Origin: Roseomonas sp.
GTDB taxonomy: Bacteria; Pseudomonadota; Alphaproteobacteria; Acetobacterales; Acetobacteraceae
Length of the DNA stretch: 64,000 nt
NCBI GenBank assembly: GCA_020249925.1
Contig: JADCER010000006.1
Location: 62,001-126,000 of the forward strand
Reading direction: 5' to 3'
In this document: piece after piece, positions 1 to 8,994 of the stretch
Layout of the letters: the number at the start of each line of letters is the position of its first letter
Position numbering within the stretch: position 1 is the first letter of the stretch
The notes under the pieces: model-generated
Databases searched by the model: none
What the model saw: the letters and a program-made list of their open reading frames with translations, nothing else
Told to the model about the DNA's origin: nothing
Translations under genes and position numbers: made by a program

Positions 1-869
1 CTGGCCCAATCCGTGCCAGAGTCACCAATACCAGAGTCACCAATAAGACTATCATGGCCAGCACCGCCGCTGAGCGTATCATTGCCAAGGCCACCATCCA
101 GGAAGTCATTATTGGTGCTGCCCAGCAGGCTGTCATGATCATCGCCGCCAATGAGGCGCTGATTGTCGCCCCCGCCCGCAACCAACGTGTCATTCCCGGC
201 TTGGCCAAGGAGGGTCTGACCAAAGCCGTTCCCGCCCTGCAGGCTATCGGCATCGTCGCCACCCAAAAGTCTGTCCGTGCCATTGTCCGCGAGCAGCGTG
301 TCATTACCAGCACCGCCGCTGAGCGAGTCATTGCCATCGCCACCAGCCAGGTAGTCATTATTGGTGCCGCCCTGCAGGCTATCGGCATCGGCGCCGCCAT
401 CGAGGTACTGATTGCTGCCCCCGCCCGCAACCAACGTGTCATTCCCGGCTTCGCCAAAGAGCCACTGACCAGCGCCATTCCCGCCCTGCAGGCTATCGGC
501 ATCGGCGCCACCAAAGAGGTTTTGTCCGACGCCCACGCCCGCGACCAGCGTGTCATTCCCGGCGTCGCCATAGAGGGACTGATAAACGCCGTTCCCGCCC
601 TGCAGGCTATCGGCATCGTCGTAGCCATTGAGAAACTGATTGGCGCCCCCGCCCGCGACCAGCGTGTCATTCCCGGCATCGCCATAGAGATACTGAGATA
701 TGCCGTTCCCGCCCTGCAGGCTATCGGCACCGTCGCCGGCAAAGAGGATCTGAACATCGCCCCCGCCCGCAACCAACGTGTCATTCCCAGCTAGGCCCCA
801 AAGCTGATCACCCGCATTGGACCCAAGAGCCATCAGATTATCTGCGGCGTTACCAAAAAACTGTGACAT
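1..869 (-). CDS. RTX-type calcium-binding repeat protein, 5' part (runs off window)
   Basis: The minus strand reads open from an ATG at 869-867, with an AAAGGAAA ribosome site just upstream, to the window edge (289 codons, no stop). The product starts MSQFFGNAADN and goes straight into glycine/aspartate-rich repeats. The main unit is 38 residues, made of two 19-residue halves: one around GNDTLVAGGG and one around DADSLQGGNG, each followed by a QxLxG spacer. Between these are ordinary RTX nonapeptides such as GGDGNDSLSGGAGNDTL. Family knowledge: RTX repeats fold as a calcium beta-roll in proteins exported by type I secretion, whose signal is C-terminal and therefore outside this window. No enzymatic domain is visible, so it could be an adhesin, S-layer-like or matrix protein. 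The open frame on the other strand is only the mirror of the repeat. Confidence 0.85.
   Translation of the reverse strand, partial: MSQFFGNAADNLMALGSNAGDQLWGLAGNDTLVAGGGDVQILFAGDGADSLQGGNGISQYLYGDAGNDTLVAGGGANQFLNGYDDADSLQGGNGVYQSLYGDAGNDTLVAGVGVGQNLFGGADADSLQGGNGAGQWLFGEAGNDTLVAGGGSNQYLDGGADADSLQGGTNNDYLAGGDGNDSLSGGAGNDTLLADNGTDRLLGGDDADSLQGGNGFGQTLLGQAGNDTLVAGGGDNQRLIGGDDHDSLLGSTNNDFLDGGLGNDTLSGGAGHDSLIGDSGIGDSGTDWA
379..790 (-). repeat. 114-bp tandem repeats encoding 38-residue RTX units
   Basis: The motif coding for GNDTLVA begins (on the plus strand) at 430, 544, 658 and 772, exactly 114 bp apart. One further copy at 181 is separated from these by a block of shorter RTX repeats. The copies are nearly identical at the base level in the glycine/aspartate core and vary in the spacer codons, which points to recent expansion with selection on the core. 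Confidence 0.85.
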
Positions 870-1404
870 ACCGGCGTTTCCTTTCAGCGCATCGCGTGCG
901 GGGGGATGCGGGTTTGCTGTTCAATCAAGCCGTGCCGGGAAAGCCAGGGCATTGTCAGGCGCTCAGGTGGCGGCTCAGCGCGGCCATTAAAGCGCGCGTC
1001 CACATCCCAAGACCCGGAAGCTTTTTGCAAAGCCGCCAAAACGCCCCGTGGCTTTTCGTCTAGATTCGATCTTTAAAAATGTTTAACGAGTGTTTTCGTG
1101 AGTATCAAGCAATCTTTTCGCTACAGCGCTAAAATCAGCAAGGCTTTGGCTCACCCCGCGCACAACCCTAAGTAGTGTTCTATTCTTATCTGCACTTGAT
1201 CGGTATCGTCAGACACCCAAAGCGCGCTGTCCCTCTACCCAAAATCGGGGAGGTTCGCTTGAAACGAAAGCTGCCGCGGTGCAGCTGCTGCCAAGCCCGA
1301 GGATCAGCCCAAAAGCCCAAGCCCCTGGGCCGGGCGACATAACGCCCGCCGCAAAGGTAGCGTAGAAGGCAAGTGCCGCTGACCTTCACGCCCGGGCGCA
1401 ACAA
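870..1404. other. Long intergenic region upstream of the RTX gene
   Basis: This 535-base stretch holds no convincing gene. The part nearest the RTX start (about 1070-1200) is AT-richer than its surroundings and is the likely RTX promoter region. Around 1260-1360 there are several self-complementary blocks, for example AGCTGC (1269-1274) pairing with GCAGCT (1281-1286), and GGGCG/CGCCC flanking ACATAA near 1335-1352. These could be a structured leader or small RNA, but I recognise no known RNA family. Confidence 0.4.
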
Positions 1405-1433
1405 AAAAGGCGGTGGAAATCCCACCGCCTTTT
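1405..1433 (-). terminator. Rho-independent terminator of the receptor/deacylase operon
   Basis: A 12-bp perfect stem (AAAAGGCGGTGG at 1405-1416 with CCACCGCCTTTT at 1422-1433) has a 5-base loop. Read on the minus strand it is followed by a run of T. It lies 18 bases past the stop of the amino-acid receptor gene. Confidence 0.85.
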
Positions 1434-1450
1434 CTTTTGCCCTGATGGCT

Positions 1451-2485
1451 TCAGCGCATCGGGGGCGCGTATTGCAAACCGCCCTTGCTCCAAAGATTGT
1501 TGACACTGCGCGGAAAGCCGATCGGGGTCATGTTGCGTTCCCAGATTTCCCCGTAATTGCCGACAGCGCGGATGATGCGCGGCGCCCAATCACGCTCAAG
1601 CCCAAGCATTTGGCCCAGATCACCGGTCTGGCCCATGAAACGCTGAATATCGGGGTTGGTGCTATTGGCGAAGCTGCCGACATTGGCTTGCGTAATGCCA
1701 AGTTCTTCCGCCGTGATCAGGGCGAAATGCACCCAACGCACAACATCAAAATAGCGCCAGTCACCCTTGCGGACCACAGGACCAAGCGGTTCCTTGGAAA
1801 TGATTTCCGGCAGCAGCAGGAAGCGATTGGCATTGGCACCCTGCGCCGCGGCGAAGGACGCGAGCGAAGAAGCATCCGTGGTATAGGCATCGCAGCGCTT
1901 GTTGATGAAGGCGCTACGGATTTCCTCGATATTCTCGATCACCACGGGGGTGAAGCGCAGACGATTGGTGCGGAAGAAATCGGTCATGTTGAGTTCGGTG
2001 GTGGTGCCCGGCTGCACGCAAACCGTCGCGCCATCCAACTGCTTCGCCGAGGTCACGCCGCTATCGCGATGCACCATGAAGCCCTGGCCGTCATAGACAT
2101 TGATGCCCGCGAACACCAAGCCAAGGGAGGCTTCACGCGTCAGTGTCCAGGTCGTGGTGCGGGAAAGCAGGTCAATCTCGCCTGACTGCAGCATGGTGAA
2201 GCGCTGCTGCGTTGATGATGGAACGATGCGGAGCCGATTGGCGTCGCCCAGAATGGCGGCGGCAACGGCGCGGCAATAATCCACATCAAGCCCGCGCCAC
2301 ACGCCCTGGCTATCCGGCAAGGAGAAGCCGACAGTGGAAGGCGAGGTGGAGCAAATCAACTGCCCACGCGCGCGAATGGCGGCCATGGTATCGGCTGCCG
2401 GCGCTTGCGCCATGGCCGGGATGGAGGTCAGGGCCATCAACCCCGCCAAGGCCGCGCCGGAAAGGACGCGGGTAAAGCTCTTCAT
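1451..2485 (-). CDS. Polar amino-acid ABC transporter substrate-binding protein (AapJ/BztA type)
   Basis: A 344-residue periplasmic receptor with a clear Sec signal peptide (MKSFTRVLSGAALAGL, cleavage after AMA-Q near residue 27). The mature start ADTMAAIRARGQLICSTS, the segment GFSLPDSQGVWRGLDVDYCRAVAAA and the PGTTTELNMTDFF region are typical of general L-amino-acid receptors AapJ/BztA of alphaproteobacteria. It should bind amino acids and pass them to a membrane permease. No permease or ATPase gene is next to it, so its partner must lie elsewhere. It is the last gene of a minus-strand group with an M20 deacylase and an oligopeptide-type receptor, and a strong terminator follows. The exact ligand cannot be read from the sequence. 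Confidence 0.85.
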   Translation of the reverse strand: MKSFTRVLSGAALAGLMALTSIPAMAQAPAADTMAAIRARGQLICSTSPSTVGFSLPDSQGVWRGLDVDYCRAVAAAILGDANRLRIVPSSTQQRFTMLQSGEIDLLSRTTTWTLTREASLGLVFAGINVYDGQGFMVHRDSGVTSAKQLDGATVCVQPGTTTELNMTDFFRTNRLRFTPVVIENIEEIRSAFINKRCDAYTTDASSLASFAAAQGANANRFLLLPEIISKEPLGPVVRKGDWRYFDVVRWVHFALITAEELGITQANVGSFANSTNPDIQRFMGQTGDLGQMLGLERDWAPRIIRAVGNYGEIWERNMTPIGFPRSVNNLWSKGGLQYAPPMR

Positions 2486-2561
2486 TCTTCAATCTCCCAT
2501 AGGTTCCGCTAGCCGAACCGAGCCAGCCACACCACCATAACATGACCGCTGCCGGGCTTCA

Positions 2562-2581
2562 GGCCAAGCCCCTTCTTGGCC
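2562..2581 (-). other. Intercistronic hairpin between deacylase and amino-acid receptor
   Basis: GGCCAAG (2562-2568) pairs with CTTGGCC (2575-2581) around a 6-base loop in the 113-base gap between the two genes. There is no T run, so it is more likely an RNA-processing or stability element, which could raise receptor expression relative to the upstream genes, than a full terminator. Confidence 0.3.
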
Positions 2582-2598
2582 GGGCTACCCCGGCCGGT

Positions 2599-3879
2599 TC
2601 AGCCACGCGGCCTGATCCCACACCAATCAGCGATAAAGGTCGCGATGGTCCGCGTGCATTTGCGCAAATCCTCGATCGAGGTGCGCTCATCAAAGGCATG
2701 CGCGCCTTCCCCCTTCGGGCCATAGCAAAGCCCAGGGATGTCGAAATACAGCCCATAATAGCGCGTGTCATTCACCGCCGTGGTGCGCCGTTCCGGGAGT
2801 TGGCCGCCATGGACCGAGGCATGGGCGGCGGCGAGCACGGCTTCCGCCTCACTACCCGGTTCCAGCACGTAAGGGTCGGTCTGAAAGCCGGTCCAGACAA
2901 TCTCGGGCGGGTTATTGGCGAGGAAGCCATCTCCCTTGGCAGCGGCGCGCACCGTCGCTTCAATCCCCGCCATGGCTTCTTCCGGCGTGGTGCCGGGCAC
3001 GAGGCCAATGCGGCAATCCACCTCACACCAGGCAGGGGTGGAAGATGCCCAATCACCGCCGCGAATAATGCCAGGGTTGAATTTGATCGGGTCCTTGATG
3101 TCGGCATACCAGGCGCTGGACCGCGCGGCCTCATTCAATTTGCGCGTATGTTCATAAAGCGCCTGGATCAGCACATAGGCGGACATGATGGCATTGCTGC
3201 CATCCTGCGCCACCGCAACATGCACTGGGATGCCGCGCACGCGCAGCCGAAACCAGATGGTGCCGGTTTGGCTGCGGGTGATGGTGTGCCCGGTGGGTTC
3301 CGGTACCAGCGCCGCATCAGCGCGATAGCCGCGCAGCAGCGTGGAAAGCGCGCCATTGCCCGTGCTTTCTTCCTCGGTCACCGTTTCCACATAGACATCG
3401 GCGGCGGGTTCAAAGCCGGCATCGCGAATGGCATCCATGGCATAGACCATGCAGGCAACGCCCGATTTCATGTCATGCGCGCCGCGGCCATACATCCAGC
3501 CATCGCGGATCACGGCGGCATAGGGCGGGTGGGTCCACATATCGGCGGGGCCTTCCGGCACCACATCAATATGGCCTTGCAGGATCAGGCTGCGCCCCGT
3601 GGGGTTCTTCGCGCGATAGGCCGCCACCACCTGCACGCTATTGGCGGGATCGCATTCCACCATCGGCGCCATTTTCGGATGCGGCGGCACATCGGCCAGC
3701 GTATAGCGGTCCACCGCATAGCCACGCGCGGCCATTTGGCGCGCGAACCAATCCTGCAAAGGGGCTTCCCGGCCGCGCAGGCTTGGAAAGCGCACCAATT
3801 CGGCCAGGAACTGCACCTGCTTATCGAAATTCGCATCAATGGCGGCGGCAATCCGCGCCATGGCTTCCTTATCGGCCAT
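2599..3879 (-). CDS. M20-family metallo-deacylase (ArgE/DapE-like)
   Basis: A 426-residue zinc hydrolase of the M20 family, which removes acyl groups from amino acids or cleaves small peptides in the cytoplasm. Visible metal-site motifs are QGHIDVV (H103, D105), GRGAHDMKSG (D136), the catalytic glutamates in TVTEEESTGNG (169-171), VPEPT, and a late histidine in GEGAHAFDE. The lid/dimerisation domain lies between about residues 200 and 320. I start at the ATG at 3879; a TTG three codons upstream is less likely. It sits between two periplasmic receptors in the same orientation, suggesting that the imported compound is an N-acylated amino acid or peptide. The substrate is inferred only from this context. 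Confidence 0.85.
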   Translation of the reverse strand: MADKEAMARIAAAIDANFDKQVQFLAELVRFPSLRGREAPLQDWFARQMAARGYAVDRYTLADVPPHPKMAPMVECDPANSVQVVAAYRAKNPTGRSLILQGHIDVVPEGPADMWTHPPYAAVIRDGWMYGRGAHDMKSGVACMVYAMDAIRDAGFEPAADVYVETVTEEESTGNGALSTLLRGYRADAALVPEPTGHTITRSQTGTIWFRLRVRGIPVHVAVAQDGSNAIMSAYVLIQALYEHTRKLNEAARSSAWYADIKDPIKFNPGIIRGGDWASSTPAWCEVDCRIGLVPGTTPEEAMAGIEATVRAAAKGDGFLANNPPEIVWTGFQTDPYVLEPGSEAEAVLAAAHASVHGGQLPERRTTAVNDTRYYGLYFDIPGLCYGPKGEGAHAFDERTSIEDLRKCTRTIATFIADWCGIRPRG

Positions 3880-3918
3880 GCTGATCAATCTTTCATGTTT
3901 AGGGGTCTCATCCAGCGT

Positions 3919-5487
3919 TCAGGGCGGGCTCGCCAGCAGCGCATTGGTGTACCAGGAAGGCGAAGCATCATACTTCACCTTATTCCTGAGCCCCGCCCAG
4001 GAAACCTTCAGATAAAAGATCGGAATAACACCGCCATCTTCGATGCCGATCCGCATGGCTTGTGCGGTCAGCGCATTGCGGCGCGTCGGATCCATGGTAC
4101 GCAAAGCCTCCGCCAAGGGCGCATCCATCGCCGGGTTGGAGTAATGCTGGCGATTGAAGGGCCCGGCGCCGGTTTCGCTATTGCGCGTCATCAGCACTTG
4201 CCGAAGCGTATTGGCCGCGATGGAGGAGGTATAGGTGGTCATGAACATCGAAAACTCCCGCGCGGTGGCACGGGTGAAAAGATTGGCGGGCGGCAGAACC
4301 TCCACCCGCGTTTCAATGCCAAGGCGCGTCCAGCCCTGCGCGATGGCCTGCGCCACATCAGTGTCGGATGCAAACCAGCCATTGGGGCTATGGATGGTAA
4401 TGCGGAAACCATCCGGATAGCCTGCTTCACGCAGCAAAGCGCGCGCCTGATCCAGATCATAACGCGGTGGAGGCATATTGGGCGCACGGTCGGCAACGGC
4501 GGGGGCCGCGAATTGTTCCGCCGGCATGCCTTGGCCCATCAGCAACCGATCCACAATGCCTTGGCGATTGATGGCAAGTGATAGCGCGCGCCGCACCCGC
4601 GCATCGCGCAGGGGATTGCGTTCCAGCACGCGCCCCTGCTTGTCGGTCACGAAGGGTGATGGATCACGCGCAGCATCGGGGAAAAGATAGGCGGTGCCAT
4701 TGCTGGCAACGCCAAAGACAGACAGCCGCGCATCATTGGTCAGGCGCTGCACATCCTGCACGGGGACGAAATCTATCAGATCCACATCGCCGGAGAGTAA
4801 CGTCGCCACCCGCGCGCCGGCATTGCTGATGAAGCGCGTCACCACCCTTTCCCAGGGCTGCGCTTCGCCCCAATAATTGGGGTTGCGGATGATTTCATGC
4901 CTTTCACCCTGCGTGTAGCTGACATGGCGATAGGCGCCGGTGCCGATCATGGCGCGGCCCGTATTGAAATCAGCCAGACTCGCATTCGCATGCAGGCTGC
5001 GCGAAAGGATCATGATATTTGACAGATCCCAATCCAGGAAGGGGTTGGGTTCCCGTGTGCGGATCAGCACGCGGCGCGGTTCCGGGATTTCAATGGCAGC
5101 GATGCTGCGCACGAAAGGCGTAAAGGGGCCGGGGCTATTGGCGATGGTCGGCACACGCGCATAGGAAAAGGCGATATCCTCGGCCGAGAAGGGCGTGCCG
5201 TCATGGAATTTGACGCCGTCACGCAGCCTGAATTCCCAGGTGAGATCATCAATCGCACGCCAGGATTCGGCCAGCCGCGGCACCAGGCGGCCAGAGGTAT
5301 CGAAATCCACCAGGGTTTCGAAAATCTGCCGCAAAATGGCGTTATTGGGATTCGATGAATGGTAGTGCGGGTCCATGCCCGAAGGGGCGGATTGCGCACC
5401 GATGGTCAGATTGCGCTGCGCCTGCGCGGGCGCGGCCCACAACCCCAGCAAGCCGGCCGCAAGAAGCAGCACCTTGAACCTACCCAT
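3919..5487 (-). CDS. Family 5 extracellular solute-binding protein (oligopeptide/dipeptide type)
   Basis: A 522-residue receptor with a signal peptide (MGRFKVLLLAAGLLGLWA, cleavage after AQA). The mature protein has the family 5 layout: SAPSGMDPHYH near the N terminus, LAESWRAIDDLTWEFRLRDGVKFHDG, and the later ARVRRALSLAINRQGIVDRLL segment. Such proteins deliver peptides, glutathione, opines or nickel chelates to Opp/Dpp-type permeases. It is the first gene of the minus-strand group and is followed after 39 bases by the M20 deacylase. As with the other receptor here, no permease genes accompany it. The ligand is unknown. Confidence 0.85.
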   Translation of the reverse strand: MGRFKVLLLAAGLLGLWAAPAQAQRNLTIGAQSAPSGMDPHYHSSNPNNAILRQIFETLVDFDTSGRLVPRLAESWRAIDDLTWEFRLRDGVKFHDGTPFSAEDIAFSYARVPTIANSPGPFTPFVRSIAAIEIPEPRRVLIRTREPNPFLDWDLSNIMILSRSLHANASLADFNTGRAMIGTGAYRHVSYTQGERHEIIRNPNYWGEAQPWERVVTRFISNAGARVATLLSGDVDLIDFVPVQDVQRLTNDARLSVFGVASNGTAYLFPDAARDPSPFVTDKQGRVLERNPLRDARVRRALSLAINRQGIVDRLLMGQGMPAEQFAAPAVADRAPNMPPPRYDLDQARALLREAGYPDGFRITIHSPNGWFASDTDVAQAIAQGWTRLGIETRVEVLPPANLFTRATAREFSMFMTTYTSSIAANTLRQVLMTRNSETGAGPFNRQHYSNPAMDAPLAEALRTMDPTRRNALTAQAMRIGIEDGGVIPIFYLKVSWAGLRNKVKYDASPSWYTNALLASPP

Positions 5488-5797
5488 GCCCGTTATCCTC
5501 CGGTCAATGAAAGATTAACGTTGCGCCGCGCTGGGATTACGTCAAGCCGCAAGAACAGCGTGCTTGGGGCTGTCTGAGCGGGGACAGCGGCCTGTTCTTA
5601 AAGCTTACTTCACGATTGCCTGAATAGGTTTCAATCCCAACGAAAAAAAATCGATTCCTGCCCATGAAGAACGCGCCTTTGATCTGGCCCAGCGCCCCAT
5701 CCCGGAAAGCGCTCTGGTGCGTGCCGTTATTGAAGGAAGGCGCGCGCGCCACCCTTCTCAATCCTTTGTTGATATCAGTCGGTTAGGCAGTCTTCCC
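5488..5797. other. Divergent regulatory region between receptor operon and kinase gene
   Basis: The 310-base gap separates two divergently transcribed units and must carry both promoters. It contains the nested inverted repeat at 5551-5599 and an A-run at 5643-5651 in an AT-rich stretch (about 5600-5665). No gene is seen. The open frame extending the kinase upstream to 5717 uses rare codons (TTA, AGG) and is probably non-coding. Confidence 0.5.
5551..5599. repeat. Nested inverted repeat in the kinase upstream region
   Basis: AAGAACAG (5551-5558) is a perfect reverse complement of CTGTTCTT (5592-5599). Inside it GCTGTC (5569-5574) pairs with GACAGC (5583-5588). The two nested stems could form a cruciform/RNA structure or be a composite operator. 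Confidence 0.5.
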
Positions 5798-8188
5798 ATG
5801 ACCATCACCCTTTCACAATATGCTCAAGCGAAACCCATGCCTGCCTCGGAAGGCCATGCCTGGCTGGAGTGGAATGCCGAGGTGGATGGGTTGCAGCTAT
5901 CGGCGGCGGCGATTGACCTCCTCCGTTTGGCACCCTCGGAAGCGCCAGCGAATGAGGTTGAACTTGTCGCCTTGTTCAAGAAGCCGAGCCAGAGCAAACT
6001 GGCGATCGCGCTGGAAGACATATTGACGCAAGGGGAATGTCGTCCGGTCGAATTGCTGCGAAAGACCCCGGCGGGCGTGCGACTTTTATTGTTCAGCGGC
6101 CGTCTGGATAAGTCCCGCCCTGGGCGGATTGTGATCGCCACCCTTAAGGACATTACGAATAGTAGCCACGGACAACAACATCTGGCGGCCAGGGCGCGTT
6201 TCCAGACCTTCGTCAATTTGCTACAACAGGAGCCGGCCTTTTTCGATTCCGTCCCGCTTGGCCTGATGATGGTAGCCAATGGTTTCATTACACAGGCGAA
6301 TCCGAAGCTTGCTGAGATTCTGGCAACCCCAATGGTAAGCCTGGTGGGGGAGCCTGTTTCACGCATCCTTTCCGACAAACAGGCCTATGATTTCTACATG
6401 GAAGCCGTATGGGGCGAGGGCAGCGAACATGGCGATGACCATGTGGAAACCGAATTTGAAAGTGAAGATGGTGCGCGGCTTTGGCTGAAGGTAGGCATTT
6501 CGCGCATTGTGTCATTTGGCACTGAGAATGCCTGCCTCTGCATGATTGAGGATATCACAACCCGCAAGAAGCTTGAGCAGGATGTCTGGAACGGCCTTGC
6601 CGAGACGATCTCCGCCAAGGAGGCAACCGAGAATGCCGCCCGCGCCAAGGATGAATTCCTGGCGATGGTAAGCCATGAGATTCGCACGCCTCTTTCGGCT
6701 GTCATTGGCATGCAAAGGCTGGCCTTGCGTGATCCTGAGTTGCAGGAAAAGACCCGCAAGCATCTTGATTTGGCGCGGACAAATGCCGAATTTCTGCTCG
6801 AATTGCTGAATGATATCCTTGATTTTTCGAAGATCGAGGCGGGAAAGCTTATCCTTGAATCGGTGGATTTCTCGCTTCGTAACCTTGTCGGCGATAGCGT
6901 TGCCCTGCTTGCCGAACGTGCGGAAGCCAAGAACATCTCCCTTGATGTCGGCATTGATGATGAAGTACCCGATGCGCTTGAAGGCGACCCTGCCCGCATC
7001 AAGCAGATTTTGCTGAACCTGATCGGCAATGGTATCAAATTTACCGACCATGGGGGTGTGTCGCTCAAGGTCTCAGTCCATGATCGGGTCGAAGAAAAAT
7101 GTCATATCCGCTTCGTGGTTTCGGATTCCGGCATTGGCATTTCGCCTGACGCGCAGTCACGGCTTTTTCAGAAATTCACGCAGGGTGACATCTCCACAAC
7201 CAGGCGCTTCGGTGGAACGGGGCTTGGGCTTGCAATCTGCAAACAGATTGTTGATCTGATGCAGGGGAAAATTGAACTTTCAAGTGAACTCGGCAGTGGA
7301 AGCCGCTTCACCTTCACAATACCCTTCAGGCTTGGCACCAATAAGGGCAAAAGCCTGAAGGTCCAACTGCAACCCCATACGCATCAGCTGCAAATCCTCT
7401 GCGCCGAGGATTTTCTGCCAAATCAGCTGATCATCCAAGGCCTGCTTGAAGAAATGGGCCATAGGGCTGAATTTGTGGAGAATGGCCGCAAGGCGCTGGA
7501 AGCTCTACCGCTGCGCAGCTTTGATTTGATCCTAATGGATGGCCGCATGCCGGAAATGGATGGCGCAACGGCGATCCGCCTTATCCGCTCCGGGGGCGAT
7601 GGCAAATTCCATATCCCTAACCCGAGAATTCATATCATCATGCTGACCGCCAATGCCGGGGACGAAAACCGACAATACTATCTGTCCTGCGGCGCTGATG
7701 ATTTTCTGGTGAAGCCAGTTGACGAAGCGCTGCTTCATCAAAGCCTGACAAAGGTCATTGAAGCGCGGCTGGCGGAAGGTGCGAAGCTCCTGCCATTCCT
7801 GCGCGATAAGGAATTGGCGCAGATCTTCTGTGTAGCCCCACCAGAATCCGCTACAGCCCAAGAGGCCAAATCTTCAGGCCGCATCAAATCGAGGCAGCAG
7901 AATACGGTCAACTTGAAGCAACGTCTGAAACGCGCCCTTCGTGAGGACCTTCCGCTTCGTATCGAGACGCTTGATGCCGCCAATGCCACACAGGATCTGC
8001 GCGCGCTGGCGCAGCTTTTCCACAGCCTGAAGGGAAGCCTTGGCTTTATTTGGCCGGAAGGTGATCTTGTCAAATTGAGCGGAGAACTGGAAAGACTGGC
8101 GGACCATGGCAAGTGGGACGCCATTACCAGGGAGATGCCGCGTTTCCGCGCGATGCTGATGGAAATAGTAGAAGGGGCCGATACATGA
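5798..8188 (+). CDS. Hybrid sensor histidine kinase with receiver and HPt domains
   Basis: A 796-residue cytoplasmic phosphorelay protein with no membrane segment. Order: an N-terminal PAS-like region (to about 120), a second PAS domain (about 155-275, ending [16 protein letters not shown]), a coiled stretch, a HisKA domain with [11 protein letters not shown] (phospho-histidine 293), a HATPase domain with N, G1 (DSGIGI) and G2 (GTGLGL) boxes, a receiver domain ([14 protein letters not shown], acceptor D581; switch LTAN; lysine in FLVKPVD) and a C-terminal HPt domain ([12 protein letters not shown]742). It can therefore carry the complete His-Asp-His relay and pass phosphate to the adjacent response regulator, whose ATG overlaps its stop. 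I chose the ATG at 5798; a GTG at 5717 is possible. The signal sensed is unknown, though PAS without transmembrane segments suggests an internal cue. Confidence 0.9.
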   Translation: MTITLSQYAQAKPMPASEGHAWLEWNAEVDGLQLSAAAIDLLRLAPSEAPANEVELVALFKKPSQSKLAIALEDILTQGECRPVELLRKTPAGVRLLLFSGRLDKSRPGRIVIATLKDITNSSHGQQHLAARARFQTFVNLLQQEPAFFDSVPLGLMMVANGFITQANPKLAEILATPMVSLVGEPVSRILSDKQAYDFYMEAVWGEGSEHGDDHVETEFESEDGARLWLKVGISRIVSFGTENACLCMIEDITTRKKLEQDVWNGLAETISAKEATENAARAKDEFLAMVSHEIRTPLSAVIGMQRLALRDPELQEKTRKHLDLARTNAEFLLELLNDILDFSKIEAGKLILESVDFSLRNLVGDSVALLAERAEAKNISLDVGIDDEVPDALEGDPARIKQILLNLIGNGIKFTDHGGVSLKVSVHDRVEEKCHIRFVVSDSGIGISPDAQSRLFQKFTQGDISTTRRFGGTGLGLAICKQIVDLMQGKIELSSELGSGSRFTFTIPFRLGTNKGKSLKVQLQPHTHQLQILCAEDFLPNQLIIQGLLEEMGHRAEFVENGRKALEALPLRSFDLILMDGRMPEMDGATAIRLIRSGGDGKFHIPNPRIHIIMLTANAGDENRQYYLSCGADDFLVKPVDEALLHQSLTKVIEARLAEGAKLLPFLRDKELAQIFCVAPPESATAQEAKSSGRIKSRQQNTVNLKQRLKRALREDLPLRIETLDAANATQDLRALAQLFHSLKGSLGFIWPEGDLVKLSGELERLADHGKWDAITREMPRFRAMLMEIVEGADT

Positions 8189-8931
8189 GAGCACTTGTCG
8201 TTGATGATGATGTCGTATCGCGTATGGCCCTTGCGGATCTGATGCGCAGCTTCATTGAACTGAAGGTCGTCGAAGCCGTGGATGGCCAGGATGCCTGGGA
8301 AAAACTGGAAATGGGGCCGGCCCCCATGATCTGCTGCTGCGATGTGCAGATGCCGCGGCTTTCCGGCATTGATTTGCTGAAGCGCGTGCGCGCCTCCTCG
8401 CGCCACAAGGATATTCCCTTTGTTCTGGTCACCGCGGCATCAGACCTTGATACCGTCAGGAAGGCCGTGACGCTTGGCATCAGCCATTACATCGTCAAGC
8501 CCTTTCATGCGCGTGAGGCGCGCGGGTCACTACAAAAAATCCTCAATGCCGCGTGGGAGAGGATCGCGGAACCACCGTCTGCAACATTGAACCGGCTGAA
8601 TATCGCGCCGGATCAGTTGATGACCTATCTCTATTCGCTCCGCGGCCAATGCGCGGTTTTTGCACGCGACCTCCGGCGGTCCAAGAACCTTCAGGATGTG
8701 CAGGATGTCGTCGGGCGGCTCAAGGGTTTGCATACGGGCTGCCTTACTCTTGGGCTACATTATGCCGCCGGCCTGGTGATGCAGATACCGGATGAAAAAT
8801 CCGATATCGAAAGGGTCGAACAGGCGTTGATCGAAATCGAATTGGCGATTTCCTCCCAGGAGGAAAGAGTAAGGGCGCGCCACAGCCTTGCCTCCGGCGC
8901 CGCCATCAAGCGGAGCGCCGCCCAGGCCTGA
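8185..8931 (+). CDS. Response regulator with C-terminal degenerate HPt-like domain
   Basis: A 248-residue regulator starting at an ATG that overlaps the kinase stop (ATGA). The receiver domain has LVVDDD, the acceptor in CDVQMPRLSG (D53), LVTAAS and IVKPF. There is no DNA-binding or GGDEF output domain. The remaining 120 residues are helical, and the segment GRLKGLHTGCLTLGL resembles the HPt signature HSLKGxxxxLG with the phospho-histidine replaced by glycine. The protein may therefore act as a phosphate sink or protein-binding adaptor. Co-translation with the hybrid kinase makes that kinase its obvious donor. Confidence 0.85.
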   Translation: MRALVVDDDVVSRMALADLMRSFIELKVVEAVDGQDAWEKLEMGPAPMICCCDVQMPRLSGIDLLKRVRASSRHKDIPFVLVTAASDLDTVRKAVTLGISHYIVKPFHAREARGSLQKILNAAWERIAEPPSATLNRLNIAPDQLMTYLYSLRGQCAVFARDLRRSKNLQDVQDVVGRLKGLHTGCLTLGLHYAAGLVMQIPDEKSDIERVEQALIEIELAISSQEERVRARHSLASGAAIKRSAAQA

Positions 8932-8994
8932 ACCGCAAGGACCGCTTTCCCCAAGGGGCCGGCCTGTGCTTGGGTATGGTTGCAGGAGCCAATC

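Noticed and set aside
54..794. Long repetitive plus-strand frame (246 residues)
   Set aside because: It is the mirror of the 114-bp RTX repeats; the minus strand has the calcium-binding motifs, ribosome site and start.
863..1063. Plus-strand frame of 66 residues by the RTX start
   Set aside because: No ribosome site or recognisable sequence; it lies in the RTX leader.
2542..4581. 679-residue plus-strand frame
   Set aside because: Antisense to the M20 deacylase and receptor genes; histidine/arginine-rich, typical of a high-GC shadow.
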